Origin: Parapedobacter sp035556095
Lineage (GTDB): Bacteria; Bacteroidota; Bacteroidia; Sphingobacteriales; Sphingobacteriaceae
Assembly: GCF_035556095.1 (NCBI RefSeq)
Contig: NZ_DATMFT010000005.1
Location: 1-64,000, forward strand
DNA length: 64,000 nt
Direction: 5' to 3'
Below the pieces are notes generated by a model that saw only the letters and a program-made list of their open reading frames with translations, had not been told where the DNA came from and made no database searches. Of the stretch, positions 25,895-34,580 are shown piece after piece (positions within the stretch are counted from its first letter, which is position 1; the number at the start of each line of letters is the position of its first letter). Both the position numbers and the translations under genes were made by a program.

Positions 25895-28800
25895 ATGATA
25901 AGGTCCATAGTTGCGCTTTTAGCGCTAATCATCTTACAGGCACCAATATATGCTCAGCAGGGAGACACCCGAACGACCACGACCAAGATTGCCGATGTAT
26001 TGGCACTACAGCCATCGGAAACTACCCAACGACTCAACGACGCCATGGGGCAGCTCGAACGGTTCACGGCCGCGGATATTGCAGCGCTGCTATCCCAGTT
26101 GACGCCCCCCGGACAAGGCGATAATGCCGGGATCGAATACGCTACAAACAGTTACAGCTACCATGTGTTGTCTGCGGGCAAAGACCGGCAACGGGCAGCA
26201 TTTATCCAAGGAGCGGTAGCTGCCTTGGCGGCGGTTGATGACAAAGACAATAAAGGCTTCGTTATCCAGTTGTTGCAAAATGCGGGAGACGACACGGCGG
26301 TGGAGGCCCTTAGTGGCTACCTTACCGATGCCTACCTGGGTGAGAAAGCATCGCGGGCACTTGCCCGCATTGGTACCGATGCCGCTGGCGGTGCGTTGCT
26401 GGCGGCACTGCTCCAAGCCAACGGCGTTGCGGAGATGAATATCGTCAACGCGCTTGGTTTCATTGGGTATGCGCCAGCGGAGCAGGCTATCCTCGCCAAA
26501 GCCGGGGCTAGCGATGCGAACTTGCAGAAGGCGGTATTGTATGCCCTTTCGCGCATCGGCGGAACAGCCTCCGGATCAACATTGGGGGCAGCGGCCCGTG
26601 CGGCGGACTACGCATACGATCCGACGGACGCGACGGCGGCCTATGTCAATTATCTACACCGGCTCATCGAATTGGGTGAGACAAAAGCCGCAGGCAAGCT
26701 GGCATCACGGCTATTCAAGGATACCCGCGGAGACAACCAGGTACATACCCATTTCGCGGCATTGGAGTTGCTGACGGACATCAACGGCGCAAAGCAGGTC
26801 AGCAAGCTGCTGAAGGAAACCAGAGATGATAATCCGGTATACCGGAATGCTACACTGGGCTTGCTGGTACCTTACCTCAATGAGCGGACGTCTGCTAAAT
26901 TGGTCGGCAACGCTGCCAAGGGCGACGAACAGGCACAGGCAGATATCCTGCGCTATTTGGGTAACCAGCGGCAGGCCTCCGCGCTACCTATCGTGCGAAA
27001 GGCGCTGCATGCCACCTCGCCGGCGGTGCGCGTAACTGCGGTAAAAGCATTTCACCAATTAAATGGTGATGCAGAGGCGGAAGAGTTGATTCCCCTATTA
27101 GCCGATGCCGACGACCAGACGCGGGCTGCCATCAAAGACGTGCTGCTCATTTCGAAGAGCAAACAGCTTACGCAAACGGCGGCAGCAGCACTGGCAGCAA
27201 CAAAGAGCGACGAGGTACGCGTGTTGTTGATTGAGGTGCTAGCCCATCGCGGTGCAGGCGAAAGTATGCCGGTGATTCTCGACGTTATAAAAAGCGACGC
27301 GTCGGATGCCGCCAAAGCGGCTGCCTATGCCGCCCTACCGAAAGTTGCCCGTCCGGATGACCTGAACAGTTTATCTGGGCTGCTGGTATCGGCCGATGGC
27401 CGGTATATCAAGCACGTGCAAAATGCCGTGGTTGTAGCGGTAGATCGAGGTGCTGACAGAGCGGGCCAAGTGCAACAGGTTATTTCCGGCCTGCAGGGCG
27501 CAGGTGCCAATGCACAACCCCACTATTTCCCCATCCTGGCAGGAATAGGTGGGCAGCATGCCTTGACCATTGTGTCGGACTATGCCGATGGTGAAAACCC
27601 CGCTTTACGGCGCGCTGCGACGTCGGCGTTGGCCAGTTGGACTGACGCGGAGGCGTTACCTAAATTGGTGGAGCTAAGCCGCAAGAAGGTAATGGATGCC
27701 AGCCAATTGGGTGAAGTAATCAACGGCTTGGTTCGCGTTATTGGCATTGCCGACCTACCCGCCGACCAGAAGGTGCTTTATTTGCGAGACGCTTTTGAGG
27801 TTGCGCAGACCGCAGATCAGCGCAAGTCGATATTGCAGACACTGCAAGGCCAAGCGACTTATCAGGCGTTGTGCTTTGCGGGCCAATTTATGGACGATAA
27901 TGAATTGGGTAGCACCGCGATGAATACGGTGATAAACATTGCGCTAGAGAATAACCAGTTTTATGGCGCAGATGTGACCCGGCTATTGACTAAAGCCATC
28001 GGGATGCTGTCCGGCAGCGAAAGCAGCTACCTACGCGAGGCGATTCAGAAGCATATCGATGGCCTCCCTAAAGGTCCGGGATACGTATCCCTGTTCAACG
28101 GCCGGAATTTGGATGGATGGAAAGGGCTTGTTGCCAATCCGATTGCACGAAATGCAATGGATACCAAGACACTTGCTGCTGAGCAGGCAAAAGCGGATGA
28201 AGTAATGCGCCAGGGTTGGTACGCAGAAGAGGGTGTATTGCATTTCAATGGCCATGGCGATAATATTGTTGCGACGAAGGAATATGGTGATTTTGAGATG
28301 CTTGTTGACTGGAAGTTAGACAAGGAAGGAAAAGAGGGCGATGCGGGTATCTACCTACGTGGTACGCCACAGGTACAGATATGGGACACATCGCGGGTGA
28401 ATGTAGGGGCACAGGTAGGATCCGGTGGACTGTATAACAACCAAAAGCACGAGAGCATCCCCCTTAAGGTGGCCGACAATGCATTGGGAGAATGGAATAC
28501 ATTTCGTATTGCCATGGTTGGCGACAAGGTAACCGTGTACCTCAACGGAGAGTTGGTAACCGATAACGTGGTGCTCGAGAACTTTTGGGACCGAAATCTG
28601 CCGATATTCCCGACGGAACAGCTCGAATTGCAAGCGCACGGCACGCACGTGATGTACCGCGATATCTATGTACGGGAGCTGCCACGCCGCGAAACGTTTA
28701 CGCTTAGCACGGAAGAACAGGCGGAAGGTTTCCAAGTGCTGTTTGACGGGAGCAATTTGGACGCATGGACAGGCAATACCACGGCTTACCATGTGAGTGA

Positions 28801-29302
28801 TGAAGGCACATTAGCCATCTATCCGACAGAAGGGTCGGGGGGGAACCTCTATACGAAGGAGGAGTTTGCCGATTTCATTTACCGGTTTGACTTCCGGTTG
28901 ACCCCCGGTGCAAACAATGGAATTGGCATCCGTGCACCGATGGAAGGCGACGCCGCTTACGGTGGTATGGAGATACAGGTGCTTGACGATGGTGCCGATA
29001 TGTATAAGAACCTGGAGGAATATCAGTATCACGGTTCGGTATATGGCGTTATTCCAGCGAAGCGCGGCTACTTGAAGCCCGTGGGTGAATGGAATACCGA
29101 GGAAATTCGTGTACAGGGTAACAAGATTAAGGTAACGCTGAACGGAACGGTGATTGTGGATGGGGACTTGGCCGAAGCGTCTAAGAACGGCACGTTGGAC
29201 AAGAAGGATCACCCAGGATTGAAACGCGCGACAGGCCATATCGCGTTCCTCGGGCATGGATCGGAGGTTCACTTTCGGAATATAAGGGTGAAGCGGTTGT
29301 AA
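25895..29302 (+). CDS. HEAT-repeat protein with two DUF1080 (3-keto-glycoside-cleaving) domains
   Basis: A 1135-residue exported protein: signal peptide (1-20, ending IYAQQ), a long alpha-solenoid of HEAT-like repeats (about 30-700), then two DUF1080 domains (about 730-935 and 947-1130). Each DUF1080 domain opens with its signature, LFNGRNLDGWKG and LFDGSNLDAWTG, and keeps DAGIYLRG or NNGIGIRAP, a Q-W/D segment (QIWDTS, EIQVLDDG) and a HGSVYG-like or GGLYNN loop. DUF1080 proteins are concanavalin-like folds; members cleave 3-keto-glycosides. Two domains plus a scaffold in one chain are longer than the usual single-domain protein of about 250 residues. It probably acts on the product of the upstream oxidoreductase. 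The start at 25895 keeps the signal peptide at the very N-terminus. Confidence 0.85.
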   Translation: MIRSIVALLALIILQAPIYAQQGDTRTTTTKIADVLALQPSETTQRLNDAMGQLERFTAADIAALLSQLTPPGQGDNAGIEYATNSYSYHVLSAGKDRQRAAFIQGAVAALAAVDDKDNKGFVIQLLQNAGDDTAVEALSGYLTDAYLGEKASRALARIGTDAAGGALLAALLQANGVAEMNIVNALGFIGYAPAEQAILAKAGASDANLQKAVLYALSRIGGTASGSTLGAAARAADYAYDPTDATAAYVNYLHRLIELGETKAAGKLASRLFKDTRGDNQVHTHFAALELLTDINGAKQVSKLLKETRDDNPVYRNATLGLLVPYLNERTSAKLVGNAAKGDEQAQADILRYLGNQRQASALPIVRKALHATSPAVRVTAVKAFHQLNGDAEAEELIPLLADADDQTRAAIKDVLLISKSKQLTQTAAAALAATKSDEVRVLLIEVLAHRGAGESMPVILDVIKSDASDAAKAAAYAALPKVARPDDLNSLSGLLVSADGRYIKHVQNAVVVAVDRGADRAGQVQQVISGLQGAGANAQPHYFPILAGIGGQHALTIVSDYADGENPALRRAATSALASWTDAEALPKLVELSRKKVMDASQLGEVINGLVRVIGIADLPADQKVLYLRDAFEVAQTADQRKSILQTLQGQATYQALCFAGQFMDDNELGSTAMNTVINIALENNQFYGADVTRLLTKAIGMLSGSESSYLREAIQKHIDGLPKGPGYVSLFNGRNLDGWKGLVANPIARNAMDTKTLAAEQAKADEVMRQGWYAEEGVLHFNGHGDNIVATKEYGDFEMLVDWKLDKEGKEGDAGIYLRGTPQVQIWDTSRVNVGAQVGSGGLYNNQKHESIPLKVADNALGEWNTFRIAMVGDKVTVYLNGELVTDNVVLENFWDRNLPIFPTEQLELQAHGTHVMYRDIYVRELPRRETFTLSTEEQAEGFQVLFDGSNLDAWTGNTTAYHVSDEGTLAIYPTEGSGGNLYTKEEFADFIYRFDFRLTPGANNGIGIRAPMEGDAAYGGMEIQVLDDGADMYKNLEEYQYHGSVYGVIPAKRGYLKPVGEWNTEEIRVQGNKIKVTLNGTVIVDGDLAEASKNGTLDKKDHPGLKRATGHIAFLGHGSEVHFRNIRVKRL

Positions 29303-29324
29303 TATTTTCAGCTCTTTTTTAGAG

Positions 29325-29364
29325 AAATCCTACATGGTGGATAACATCATGTAGGATTTTTTTT
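29325..29364 (+). terminator. Rho-independent terminator
   Basis: AAATCCTACATG (29325-29336) pairs perfectly with CATGTAGGATTT (29348-29359) around an 11-base loop, followed by a T-run to 29364. It ends the oxidoreductase-DUF1080 operon. Confidence 0.92.
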
Positions 29365-29445
29365 ACAAGATAAAAATATGTGATTAGGAAAACACTTTTG
29401 TGGTTGACTTATTTGCTATCATTGCGCAGTATATTCTGGTTACTT

Positions 29446-29535
29446 ATGACTATCTATGATTATAATGAATTTACTCGGCCTAACCGATTTTATCGTTTTG
29501 TTAGTTGTCGGCACCCGGAGCGTACGAAAGCGTAA
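29446..29535 (+). CDS. Possible 29-residue peptide upstream of the ABC exporter
   Basis: An ATG at 29446 opens a 29-codon frame (MTIYDYNEFTRPNRF, then a basic tail ending ERTKA) that stops 9 bases before the exporter start. It is rich in aromatic and basic residues, and the exporter downstream has a peptide-exporter-like signature. There is no family match that I recognise and no ribosome-binding signal, so it may be chance. The rest of 29365-29544 shows only weak promoter-like boxes. Confidence 0.2.
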   Translation: MTIYDYNEFTRPNRFYRFVSCRHPERTKA

Positions 29536-29544
29536 GAAAAGCAA

Positions 29545-31371
29545 ATGATAAAATCGATTTCTATTCGGTTCCAGCAGATTTTGTCTAACTTGGATGTTAG
29601 GAAGCCTATCGCATTGGTTTGGTCATTGGCTGGTGGGATGACGCTCTTGGTTATCTTGATGATCGTTGTCGAAACAGCACTGTTTTTCGGGTCATTATAT
29701 GCGCTCAAAGGGCTTTTAGATATTGTCGCCCAACAGGATTTTGGTAATCCGGATTTCGCTGACCAGATAATCCGTCAGGTAGCTTTTGCCGGAATACTAG
29801 CTGGATTATACAATGTCGCCAAAGCCATATCGGCCTATACCACCGAAATACAGGCCGCAAAAGTGTCTGAGCACATCAATAACAAAATACACGAAAAAGC
29901 GGTAAGTTTGGAATTGGCTTATTACGAAAGCCCGGCATATTTCGATATCCTGCAGCGTGCGCGGGAGGCAGGTTCTGAGCGTCCCAACGCCGTGATTATC
30001 GCATTATTGGATACGGTAAAAAATCTGTTGAGTATGTTGGCCATTGCGTCTATCATTATATCGATAGACTGGCTGTTGTTACCCATATTGGTGCTTTTTG
30101 TTTTACCTACACTATTTGTAAGAATCCATTATTCGGGAAAGTTAAATGAGCTGCGTATAAAAAATACGCCATTGGAACGTAAAACGACGTACCTCAGTAA
30201 CCTGATCACCACAGAGGTATCGGCCAAAGAAGTACGGGCCTATAATTTGGGGCATCATTTCAAAAAGCAGTATTTCGGCATCCGGCTGCAATTGATGGCT
30301 GAGCGGCTTAAAATAAGCCTCCAACGCACCAAAGGCGAGGTACTCACAACCTCTTTGGCGAGTTTAGGTTTTTTTGCCTGTATTTTCTATATTGCAATGG
30401 GTGCGATCAACGGGACCGTCAGCGCGGGAGACATTACTATTTTCCTTGTCATCTTTCCTCAGATTTTCAATCTAATGCAAGGGGTAACCGCGGCGATTTC
30501 GGTTGTTTATCAAAATAATATTTTTGTCAATAGTATTTTCGAACTTTTTGAGATGGAAAGTGATTTTGACAAAACGCACAATCCGGCACCTATACCGGGT
30601 GGACCCGATATGTGCATTGAAATGAAACATGTTTCGTTTACCTATCCACATCTGCACACCCCCACCTTGGAAGACATTAGTATCGATATACCGGTTGGCA
30701 AAATTGTGGGATTGGTAGGGTTGAACGGCGCTGGCAAAAGTACGTTGATCAAGCTGATAACCCGTCTTTACGACCCCACCGAGGGCCGGATTGAATTGGG
30801 CGGTATGGATATCAGACGGTTTTCACTTTCGGATTACCGAAAGCAAATAGGCGTAGTGTTTCAAGATTTTACCCGGTTCAACATGAGTGTTGCGGAAAAT
30901 ATTTCCCTTGGGGATATCTCCCGCGGCGAACATAGTAAGGATGACATCTCAAACGCGGCCAAGCTGTCGGGTGCCCATGAATTTATCCGGCAATTTGATA
31001 AGGGTTATGATACGATGATGGGTAGGATTTTCGAAGATGGGCAGGAGGTAAGTATCGGCCAATGGCAAAAGCTTGCCACTGCGAGGGCGTTGTACAGTAG
31101 CGGGCATTTTTTGATTTTGGACGAGGCAACAAGTGCATTGGATACAACAGCGGAATATACATTGTTCGATAAACTGAGATCACATGTTGGAAATAGGGGC
31201 ACCTTGGTGATTAGCCATCGCTATTCGACCGTTAAGAATGCCGACTATGTTTATGTTCTGGATAGGGGGAGAATAGTCGAAGAAGGATCTCCTCTCTTAC
31301 TCGCCCGATCAAATGGTACTTACGCTACCCTGTTTAACAATGAAATACTGGATGAGGAATCTTTACGCTAA
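29545..31371 (+). CDS. ABC exporter with variant signature motif
   Basis: A 608-residue fused permease-ATPase. The membrane part has about six helices (1-310). The ATPase has Walker A GLNGAGKST, Q-loop FQDFTRF, Walker B FLILDEATSALD and switch SHRYST. The signature reads VSIGQWQKLATARAL instead of LSGGQxQR; the GQWQK form is seen in exporters tied to peptide or natural-product clusters (family impression). It heads a tight run of overlapping genes: GT4, GT2, toroid protein and UbiA. It probably exports the glycosylated or prenylated product of that block (inference). Confidence 0.85.
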   Translation: MIKSISIRFQQILSNLDVRKPIALVWSLAGGMTLLVILMIVVETALFFGSLYALKGLLDIVAQQDFGNPDFADQIIRQVAFAGILAGLYNVAKAISAYTTEIQAAKVSEHINNKIHEKAVSLELAYYESPAYFDILQRAREAGSERPNAVIIALLDTVKNLLSMLAIASIIISIDWLLLPILVLFVLPTLFVRIHYSGKLNELRIKNTPLERKTTYLSNLITTEVSAKEVRAYNLGHHFKKQYFGIRLQLMAERLKISLQRTKGEVLTTSLASLGFFACIFYIAMGAINGTVSAGDITIFLVIFPQIFNLMQGVTAAISVVYQNNIFVNSIFELFEMESDFDKTHNPAPIPGGPDMCIEMKHVSFTYPHLHTPTLEDISIDIPVGKIVGLVGLNGAGKSTLIKLITRLYDPTEGRIELGGMDIRRFSLSDYRKQIGVVFQDFTRFNMSVAENISLGDISRGEHSKDDISNAAKLSGAHEFIRQFDKGYDTMMGRIFEDGQEVSIGQWQKLATARALYSSGHFLILDEATSALDTTAEYTLFDKLRSHVGNRGTLVISHRYSTVKNADYVYVLDRGRIVEEGSPLLLARSNGTYATLFNNEILDEESLR

Positions 31372-32539
31372 GACAAAGCCATCAGACATCTCGTCAAAAA
31401 AATGCGTCCTCATTGTTTCGGCGATTTTAGATGCATGGGGAGGGAGTGAGGAGCTCTGGTCTGCTTGTGTTCCTATCCTACAAAAACGGAATTTCCATGT
31501 GGTTGTAGCAAAGTCTGTTGTTCATCCGGAGCATCCGAAAATTGCGCTTCACCAAAAAAATGGGGTCCAGTTTTTAGAGACGAATCCGAAAAGACATGTC
31601 GTTGCTCGAATATGGGGTCGGCTTCAAAAGAAATGGAAAAGAAATCTACCCGGATTCGTGCAAACCGATCCGATTCGGAATTTTAAGATGCATCTGGTTA
31701 AACAAAAACCGTCATTGGTTATCTTATCACAAGGTATAAATTTCGATGGGGTGGGGTATATGTATGCCTGTATGGAAATGGGGATTCCTTATGTCATTAT
31801 CTCCCACAAGGCGGCGGAATCTTTTTGGCCCTGGCCCGCTGACAGGACATGTATACAGCAGATCTTTTTAAACGCCAAGGCTTGCTTTTTTGTTTCTCGG
31901 CATAACCAGCAATTGACCCAGGAACAGTTTGGCTTGTCCTTGCCCCATAGTAGGATTATTTTTAACCCGGTGAGGGTGACGCGAACGGTACCTTTCCCAA
32001 CGGTTATGTCAACCTTCCATATATGCTGTATCGGCCGATTGTTTATCGTTGATAAAGGGCAGGATATCTTGCTGCGGATTTTGAGTAGGCCGGTCTGGAA
32101 AACCCGGAATATCCATTTGACAATTTTTGGTTCGGGCCCCGATGAGGTCGGGTTGAAGGCGCTCGTTAACTACCTTGAAATTGATCAGGTGACGTTTGCC
32201 GGTTTTACCAATGACTTTGAAGAAATATGGAAAAATCAACATGCATTGGTGGCTCCATCACGCTGTGAAGGGCTACCTCTCACGATTGTCGAGGCTATGA
32301 AAACCGGTCGACCGGTCATTACCACTAACGCCGGTGGGAGTGCGGAGTTTATTGAAGATAATGTTACGGGATTTGTGAGCCATTGTAGCCAGGAATCTTT
32401 TGAAGATGCCATGGAACGGGCATGGGCACGCAGATACGAATGGAAAGAAATCGGTGAGGAAGCGCGGAAAGCCATTGATCATATTTTACCGGCCCACCCT
32501 GAACAGGATTTTATTGACATGCTTACTGACTTTTTATGA
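31352..32539 (+). CDS. Glycosyltransferase family 4 (GT-B)
   Basis: A 395-residue cytosolic enzyme. The N-terminal domain begins CVLIVSAILDAWGGSEELW with the donor-loop GG. The C-terminal domain has CIGRLFIVDKGQDILLR, the KPD-like APSRCEGLPLTIVEAM and TNAGGSAEFI, the retaining GT4 nucleotide-sugar site (E-x7-E like). The ATG at 31352 gives a 20-base overlap with the ABC gene; the frame could also be read from 31313 or 31340. It ends with an ATGA overlap into the GT2 gene, so the genes are translated together. The sugar is unknown. Confidence 0.88.
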   Translation: MRNLYAKTKPSDISSKKCVLIVSAILDAWGGSEELWSACVPILQKRNFHVVVAKSVVHPEHPKIALHQKNGVQFLETNPKRHVVARIWGRLQKKWKRNLPGFVQTDPIRNFKMHLVKQKPSLVILSQGINFDGVGYMYACMEMGIPYVIISHKAAESFWPWPADRTCIQQIFLNAKACFFVSRHNQQLTQEQFGLSLPHSRIIFNPVRVTRTVPFPTVMSTFHICCIGRLFIVDKGQDILLRILSRPVWKTRNIHLTIFGSGPDEVGLKALVNYLEIDQVTFAGFTNDFEEIWKNQHALVAPSRCEGLPLTIVEAMKTGRPVITTNAGGSAEFIEDNVTGFVSHCSQESFEDAMERAWARRYEWKEIGEEARKAIDHILPAHPEQDFIDMLTDFL

Positions 32540-33519
32540 TGAGTTACCCATTAGTTTCGGTTATTATACCCACTTACAACAGGGCGTTTATCGTTATGAA
32601 AGCGATTGAAAGCGCGTTGCAGCAGACCTATCCCAATGTGGAAGTGCTGGTTATAGACGATGGCTCGGAAGACCATACCGAACAATTGGTTTCCGTAGAA
32701 AAAAGGGTAAAATACATTAAAATTCCACATGGCGGGCAATCAACCGCACGCAATGTAGGCTTGGAATTATCTCAAGGAACATTTATTGCCCCATTGGACT
32801 CCGATGATGTATGGACACCGGATTTCCTGATGAAATGTGTACATGCGATTGAGCATTTCCGGTTGGATTTCGTGTTCGCAAACTGGCTTCAAGAAAACAA
32901 AATCGGGGGGCCTCACGATTTTTTATGCCGAGATCCATTTTTACGACCTTATATAGGGAAAGATCAGGTAGGCGACTGGATGTTATTGTCAAGCGATGAC
33001 TTACGAAAGCTCTATTTGTCTGCTTGCCCGTCCCCTTCGTCGTCTACCGTTATCCGTAAATCATCTATCGCTGGAAGATATAATAAATTACTGCGGATAG
33101 GAGAGGACTGGAGCCTATACTTGGATATGATTCTTAATAAACCGTGCAGGGCTGCCTTCACCTTGGAAAAATTATGGTATAAGCAGGTGCACGACCATAA
33201 CATATACGACGGTCGCGTAAGGAACCAAGTGTTGGAAATCATGAATGTAGATGATCAGGAAATTCTGAATCTGTACCAGCATTTGTTGCGCGACGATGAA
33301 ATAGCAGTTTTTACAAAGAAACGTGTTTCAGTAATGATGGAGCTAGCGAAACACAAGTTGATACGCGAAAGGCGTTTTTCCGAATCGTGGAAACTATACA
33401 AAGAAGCTTTCATGTTACAACCTTTGCGAGCGGTTATGGAAATTCCTAGTCTCATGTCTCAGGCTTTCCGAAATCGTTTGATGAAGTTGTCGCTTTTTTT
33501 TAATCTTATGGATTCGTGA
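32536..33519 (+). CDS. Glycosyltransferase family 2
   Basis: A 327-residue GT-A enzyme. Motifs are VSVIIPTYNRAFIVMKAIES, VIDDGSEDHT, HGGQSTARNVGLELSQG and PLDSDDVW (DxD). There is no clear membrane helix, so it works in the cytosol on a lipid-linked or small acceptor. It overlaps the GT4 gene by four bases and the toroid gene by one (TGATG). A second ATG lies at codon 2. Confidence 0.9.
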   Translation: MMSYPLVSVIIPTYNRAFIVMKAIESALQQTYPNVEVLVIDDGSEDHTEQLVSVEKRVKYIKIPHGGQSTARNVGLELSQGTFIAPLDSDDVWTPDFLMKCVHAIEHFRLDFVFANWLQENKIGGPHDFLCRDPFLRPYIGKDQVGDWMLLSSDDLRKLYLSACPSPSSSTVIRKSSIAGRYNKLLRIGEDWSLYLDMILNKPCRAAFTLEKLWYKQVHDHNIYDGRVRNQVLEIMNVDDQEILNLYQHLLRDDEIAVFTKKRVSVMMELAKHKLIRERRFSESWKLYKEAFMLQPLRAVMEIPSLMSQAFRNRLMKLSLFFNLMDS

Positions 33520-34580
33520 TGATAGCCGATTTTAAGAAATTGACGACCGCCATTAACAAGGGCGTCGATTTCCTATATGAACACCAATATCCCAGTGGGG
33601 AGTTTTGTTGCTATATCGCGTCCGATGATGATATGCAAAATGATATTACGACGGATTCATGCGTTTTTCCAACCGCTGTGATTGGACTGTGTCTACAGAC
33701 ATTGCCAAAGACCATCCAAACAGCGCGGATATTGGAAAAGATATGTATTTTTTTACAGTATCAAATGATGAGAGGAGGGGTGTGGAATTTTTTTACGGTC
33801 CGGAATCCGTTATTTAAGGTGAATCCTCCGGATCTCGACACTACCGTGATGGCTTCTAAAGTTTTAATCGGATGTGGTGTGGAATTTCCCGATAATGAAA
33901 GAATTTTTCTTTATAACAGAAGCAGGAACGGATTGTTTTATACGTGGATCACGACCCGACTCAAAAATAAGTTAGATCCTATTTATCTGAAGTTAATTCT
34001 CCGGGAGTTCAAATATCCGATCAGAAATATCTTATATTGGACTAGAAACGAAAGCGGCAAATATGATATTGATGGTGTCGTAAATGCTAACGTTCTCTAC
34101 GCGCTTGGATTGAATGAAGATACACGGGGAATCATCCCTTTTCTCAAAAGTATATTGTATACGAATGCCGAAGATGATTGCGACAAGTGGTATCGAAATC
34201 CCTTTACGTACTACTATTTCCTTTCGCGAAACTTTAATCGTGGTATAGATGAACTGGTTCCGGAAGAAACTGTCATCATTGAGAAAGTTTTAGCCCGTGC
34301 TTCGGTTACAGGCCTTTTGGGTGATTCTCTGTTGGATACGGCACTTGGGGCCACTGCGTTAATCAATGCGGGTTACCGAGGTGATCGGTTAGATAAAGCC
34401 ATTCATTTATTATTGGAAAGTCAAAACGTTAGAGGCTATTGGCCGCGGAGATCGTTTTATTACTCGGGGCCCAGCAAAGCAATGGGATGGGGGTCGGAGG
34501 AGCTCACTACAGCATATTGTCTAGAGGCCATTATGGCTTATATTAGATTGCGTTATGGCGTTTCGGATAAAAGTAGTTAA
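33519..34580 (+). CDS. Alpha/alpha-toroid protein, terpene-cyclase/prenyltransferase-like
   Basis: A 353-residue protein I do not recognise by name. It has five helical repeats of the terpenoid cyclase/protein prenyltransferase toroid type: ITTDSCVFPTAVIGLCL, DLDTTVMASKVLIG, DIDGVVNANVLYALG, LLDTALGATALINAG and SEELTTAYCLEAIM. QW-like motifs (QxxxGxW/F) occur at about 23-29 (QYPSGEF), 82-89 (QMMRGGVW) and 302-308 (QNVRGYW). DLDTT at 105-109 resembles the class II cyclase acid motif DxDD/DxDTT. The length fits one barrel, about half of a two-barrel cyclase. It is translated with GT2 (TGATG overlap) and overlaps UbiA by 26 bases. It could be a small terpene cyclase or a toroid with another job. 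ATG 33519 is preferred over GTG 33516. Confidence 0.6.
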   Translation: MIADFKKLTTAINKGVDFLYEHQYPSGEFCCYIASDDDMQNDITTDSCVFPTAVIGLCLQTLPKTIQTARILEKICIFLQYQMMRGGVWNFFTVRNPLFKVNPPDLDTTVMASKVLIGCGVEFPDNERIFLYNRSRNGLFYTWITTRLKNKLDPIYLKLILREFKYPIRNILYWTRNESGKYDIDGVVNANVLYALGLNEDTRGIIPFLKSILYTNAEDDCDKWYRNPFTYYYFLSRNFNRGIDELVPEETVIIEKVLARASVTGLLGDSLLDTALGATALINAGYRGDRLDKAIHLLLESQNVRGYWPRRSFYYSGPSKAMGWGSEELTTAYCLEAIMAYIRLRYGVSDKSS

